From: Acidobacterium sp.
Lineage (GTDB): Bacteria > Acidobacteriota > Terriglobia > Terriglobales > Acidobacteriaceae
DNA length: 15,296 nucleotides
Direction: 5' to 3'
Assembly (NCBI GenBank): GCA_003152595.1
Contig: PMAM01000046.1
Span: 28,685 to 43,980, forward strand
Position 1 is the stretch's first letter. Every line of letters begins with the position of its first letter. The notes beneath the pieces were generated by a model, which was not told the DNA's origin, did no database searches, and worked only from the letters and a program-made list of their open reading frames with translations. Positions 14,521-15,296 of this stretch are shown here, one piece after another. A program made the translations under genes and the position numbers.

Positions 14521-15170
14521 GTCGCCGCAGCCCGCTGCTCCGCAAGCAGCAGAAACAGATCCACGGCCGCCGAAGCGTTGGCCCCATACCCATCGGCGCC
14601 AATCTCGTCGGCGAACATCTGGCTGATGGGCGCGCCGCCCACCGCCATCTTGATGTCCGTCCGTCCGGCAGCGTTAAACCCATCGATCACCGTCTTCATG
14701 TACATCATCGTTGTGGTCAGCAGAGCACTCATCCCGATGATGGTCGGTTTGACTTTGTCGGCCGCGGCCATGAATTTCTCCAAACTCTGGTCCACGCCGA
14801 TGTCGTGCAGCTCGAAGCCCGCGCCTTCGGCCATCATCCCCACCAGGTTCTTCCCGATGTCATGCAGATCGCCGCGCACTGTCCCCATCAGCAGTATGCC
14901 CTTCGGCTTCGTGGTGCTGTCCTTCGACGTCAGCAGCGGCTTCAGCACCGCCATCCCCGCCTTCATGGCGCGCGCCGCAATCAGCACCTCCGGCACGTAG
15001 AGCACGTTGTGCTTAAAGTCCTCGCCCACCACGCTCATCCCGGCAATCAGTCCCTCGTTCAGGACCTCCTGCACAGTCCGGCCCTCGGCGAGCGCCTCCT
15101 TCGTCATCTGCTCCACCTTATCGGCGTTGCCTTCGTACAGATACTGGTTCATCAGCGCATAATCGAGCAT
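14514..15170 (-). CDS. Corrinoid (methyl-carrier) protein, MtaC/MtbC-like
   Basis: A 218-residue cobalamin-binding methyl carrier. The N-terminal four-helix cap spans about 1-85, with EDFKHNVLYVPEVLIAARAM (50-69). The Rossmann B12 domain follows, with GTVRGDLHDIGKNLV (96-110). Here Asp 101, His 103 and Gly 106 form DxHxxG, and His 103 is the lower cobalt ligand. SALLTTTM (148-155) and VGGAPIS (177-183) complete the B12 pocket. It shuttles methyl groups between a substrate methyltransferase and an acceptor. Its upstream neighbour is a URO-D-family methyltransferase, 12 bp away. GAGG (15181-15184) is about ten bases before the ATG, a slightly long spacing. The stop TAG lies in a degenerate repeat, so the final residues may derive from it. 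Confidence 0.93.
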   Translation of the reverse strand: MLDYALMNQYLYEGNADKVEQMTKEALAEGRTVQEVLNEGLIAGMSVVGEDFKHNVLYVPEVLIAARAMKAGMAVLKPLLTSKDSTTKPKGILLMGTVRGDLHDIGKNLVGMMAEGAGFELHDIGVDQSLEKFMAAADKVKPTIIGMSALLTTTMMYMKTVIDGFNAAGRTDIKMAVGGAPISQMFADEIGADGYGANASAAVDLFLLLAEQRAAATT

Positions 15171-15182
15171 CGATCCATATCC

Positions 15183-15296
15183 TCAGCGAACGCTTGCCAC
15201 CGCGCCAGCCGCGCGTTTCGCGTTAAATTCGTTCAGAGCTTCCAGCATCGCGAGAATGTTCTCCCTGGGCATGCCGGGACTCGTGCCTCCGCCCAC
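15183..15296 (-). CDS. Uroporphyrinogen-decarboxylase-family methyltransferase, C-terminal fragment
   Basis: The last 37 codons of a gene that continues beyond the right edge. The fragment opens VGGGTSPGMPRENILAMLEA, the typical end of the URO-D barrel (GGGxSPxxPxENI.AM.EA), and stops at TGA 15183-15185. With a corrinoid protein gene immediately downstream (12 bp), it is far more likely a corrinoid-dependent methyltransferase (MtaA/MtbA/CmuA-like or a substrate-specific relative) than a true heme-pathway HemE. Zinc ligands and the substrate pocket are outside the window, so the direction of methyl transfer cannot be told. The partial length lowers confidence in the subfamily, but not in the superfamily. 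Confidence 0.75.
   Translation of the reverse strand: MGGGTSPGMPRENILAMLEALNEFNAKRAAGAVASVR

Noticed and set aside
1..15296. CRISPR array, tRNA, rRNA or insertion sequence
   Set aside because: No regularly spaced repeats, no tRNA cloverleaf, no rRNA-like stretch and no transposase-like protein were seen.

Overview
The window looks like part of a GC-rich chromosome from an Acidobacteriota-like bacterium. This assignment rests on an UnbV/UnbU-type gene pair, many corrinoid and radical-SAM genes, and intergenic repeats (GTCATCC[C/T]GAGCG and GCACGACT..AGTCGTGC palindromes) of a kind I associate with Acidobacteriota genomes. It is an inference and no marker gene is present.

Layout. At the left edge, two plus-strand genes overlap by ATGA: the 3' end of an ASPIC/UnbV-domain protein (1-282) and a polytopic UnbU/RnfD-like membrane protein (279-1139). 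Everything else (1136-15296) is on the minus strand, so it reads from high to low coordinates. It starts with a corrinoid methyl-transfer block: the C-terminus of a uroporphyrinogen-decarboxylase-family methyltransferase (15183-15296), a corrinoid protein (14514-15170), a small PF13769-like protein (14070-14333), a [2Fe-2S] ASKHA reductive activator of corrinoid proteins (12354-14030), a protein related to the methionine synthase activation domain with an extra Cys-rich C-terminus (11113-12366), a Zn-type homocysteine methyltransferase (10175-11116) and a small unknown protein (9849-10178). The last four genes overlap by 4 to 13 bases.

After a 231-bp gap comes a NitT/TauT-type ABC importer with the order permease, ATPase, permease, substrate-binding protein (6217-9617). 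All its junctions overlap. A Tat-signal heavy-metal-associated CxxC protein (5863-6168) and a DUF169 protein (5061-5819) follow. The last block is a tight trio: an asparagine-synthetase-like enzyme without a glutaminase nucleophile (3677-4996), a RaSEA-like radical SAM enzyme (2710-3669) and a FAD enzyme of the tryptophan-halogenase-like superfamily (1136-2728).

How it may work together (inference). The URO-D-family enzyme and corrinoid protein would pass a methyl group from an unknown methylated donor to an acceptor. The homocysteine methyltransferase is a possible terminal methyl transferase. The ASKHA protein, possibly with the MetH-activation-like protein, would rescue oxidised Co(II). 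The ABC importer could supply the substrate. The amide-forming, radical-SAM and FAD trio looks like a small biosynthetic or modification cassette whose product I cannot name.

Many starts were moved inward from the longest possible reading frame, using Shine-Dalgarno sequences and stop/start overlaps. No tRNA, rRNA, CRISPR array, transposase or recognisable riboswitch was seen.
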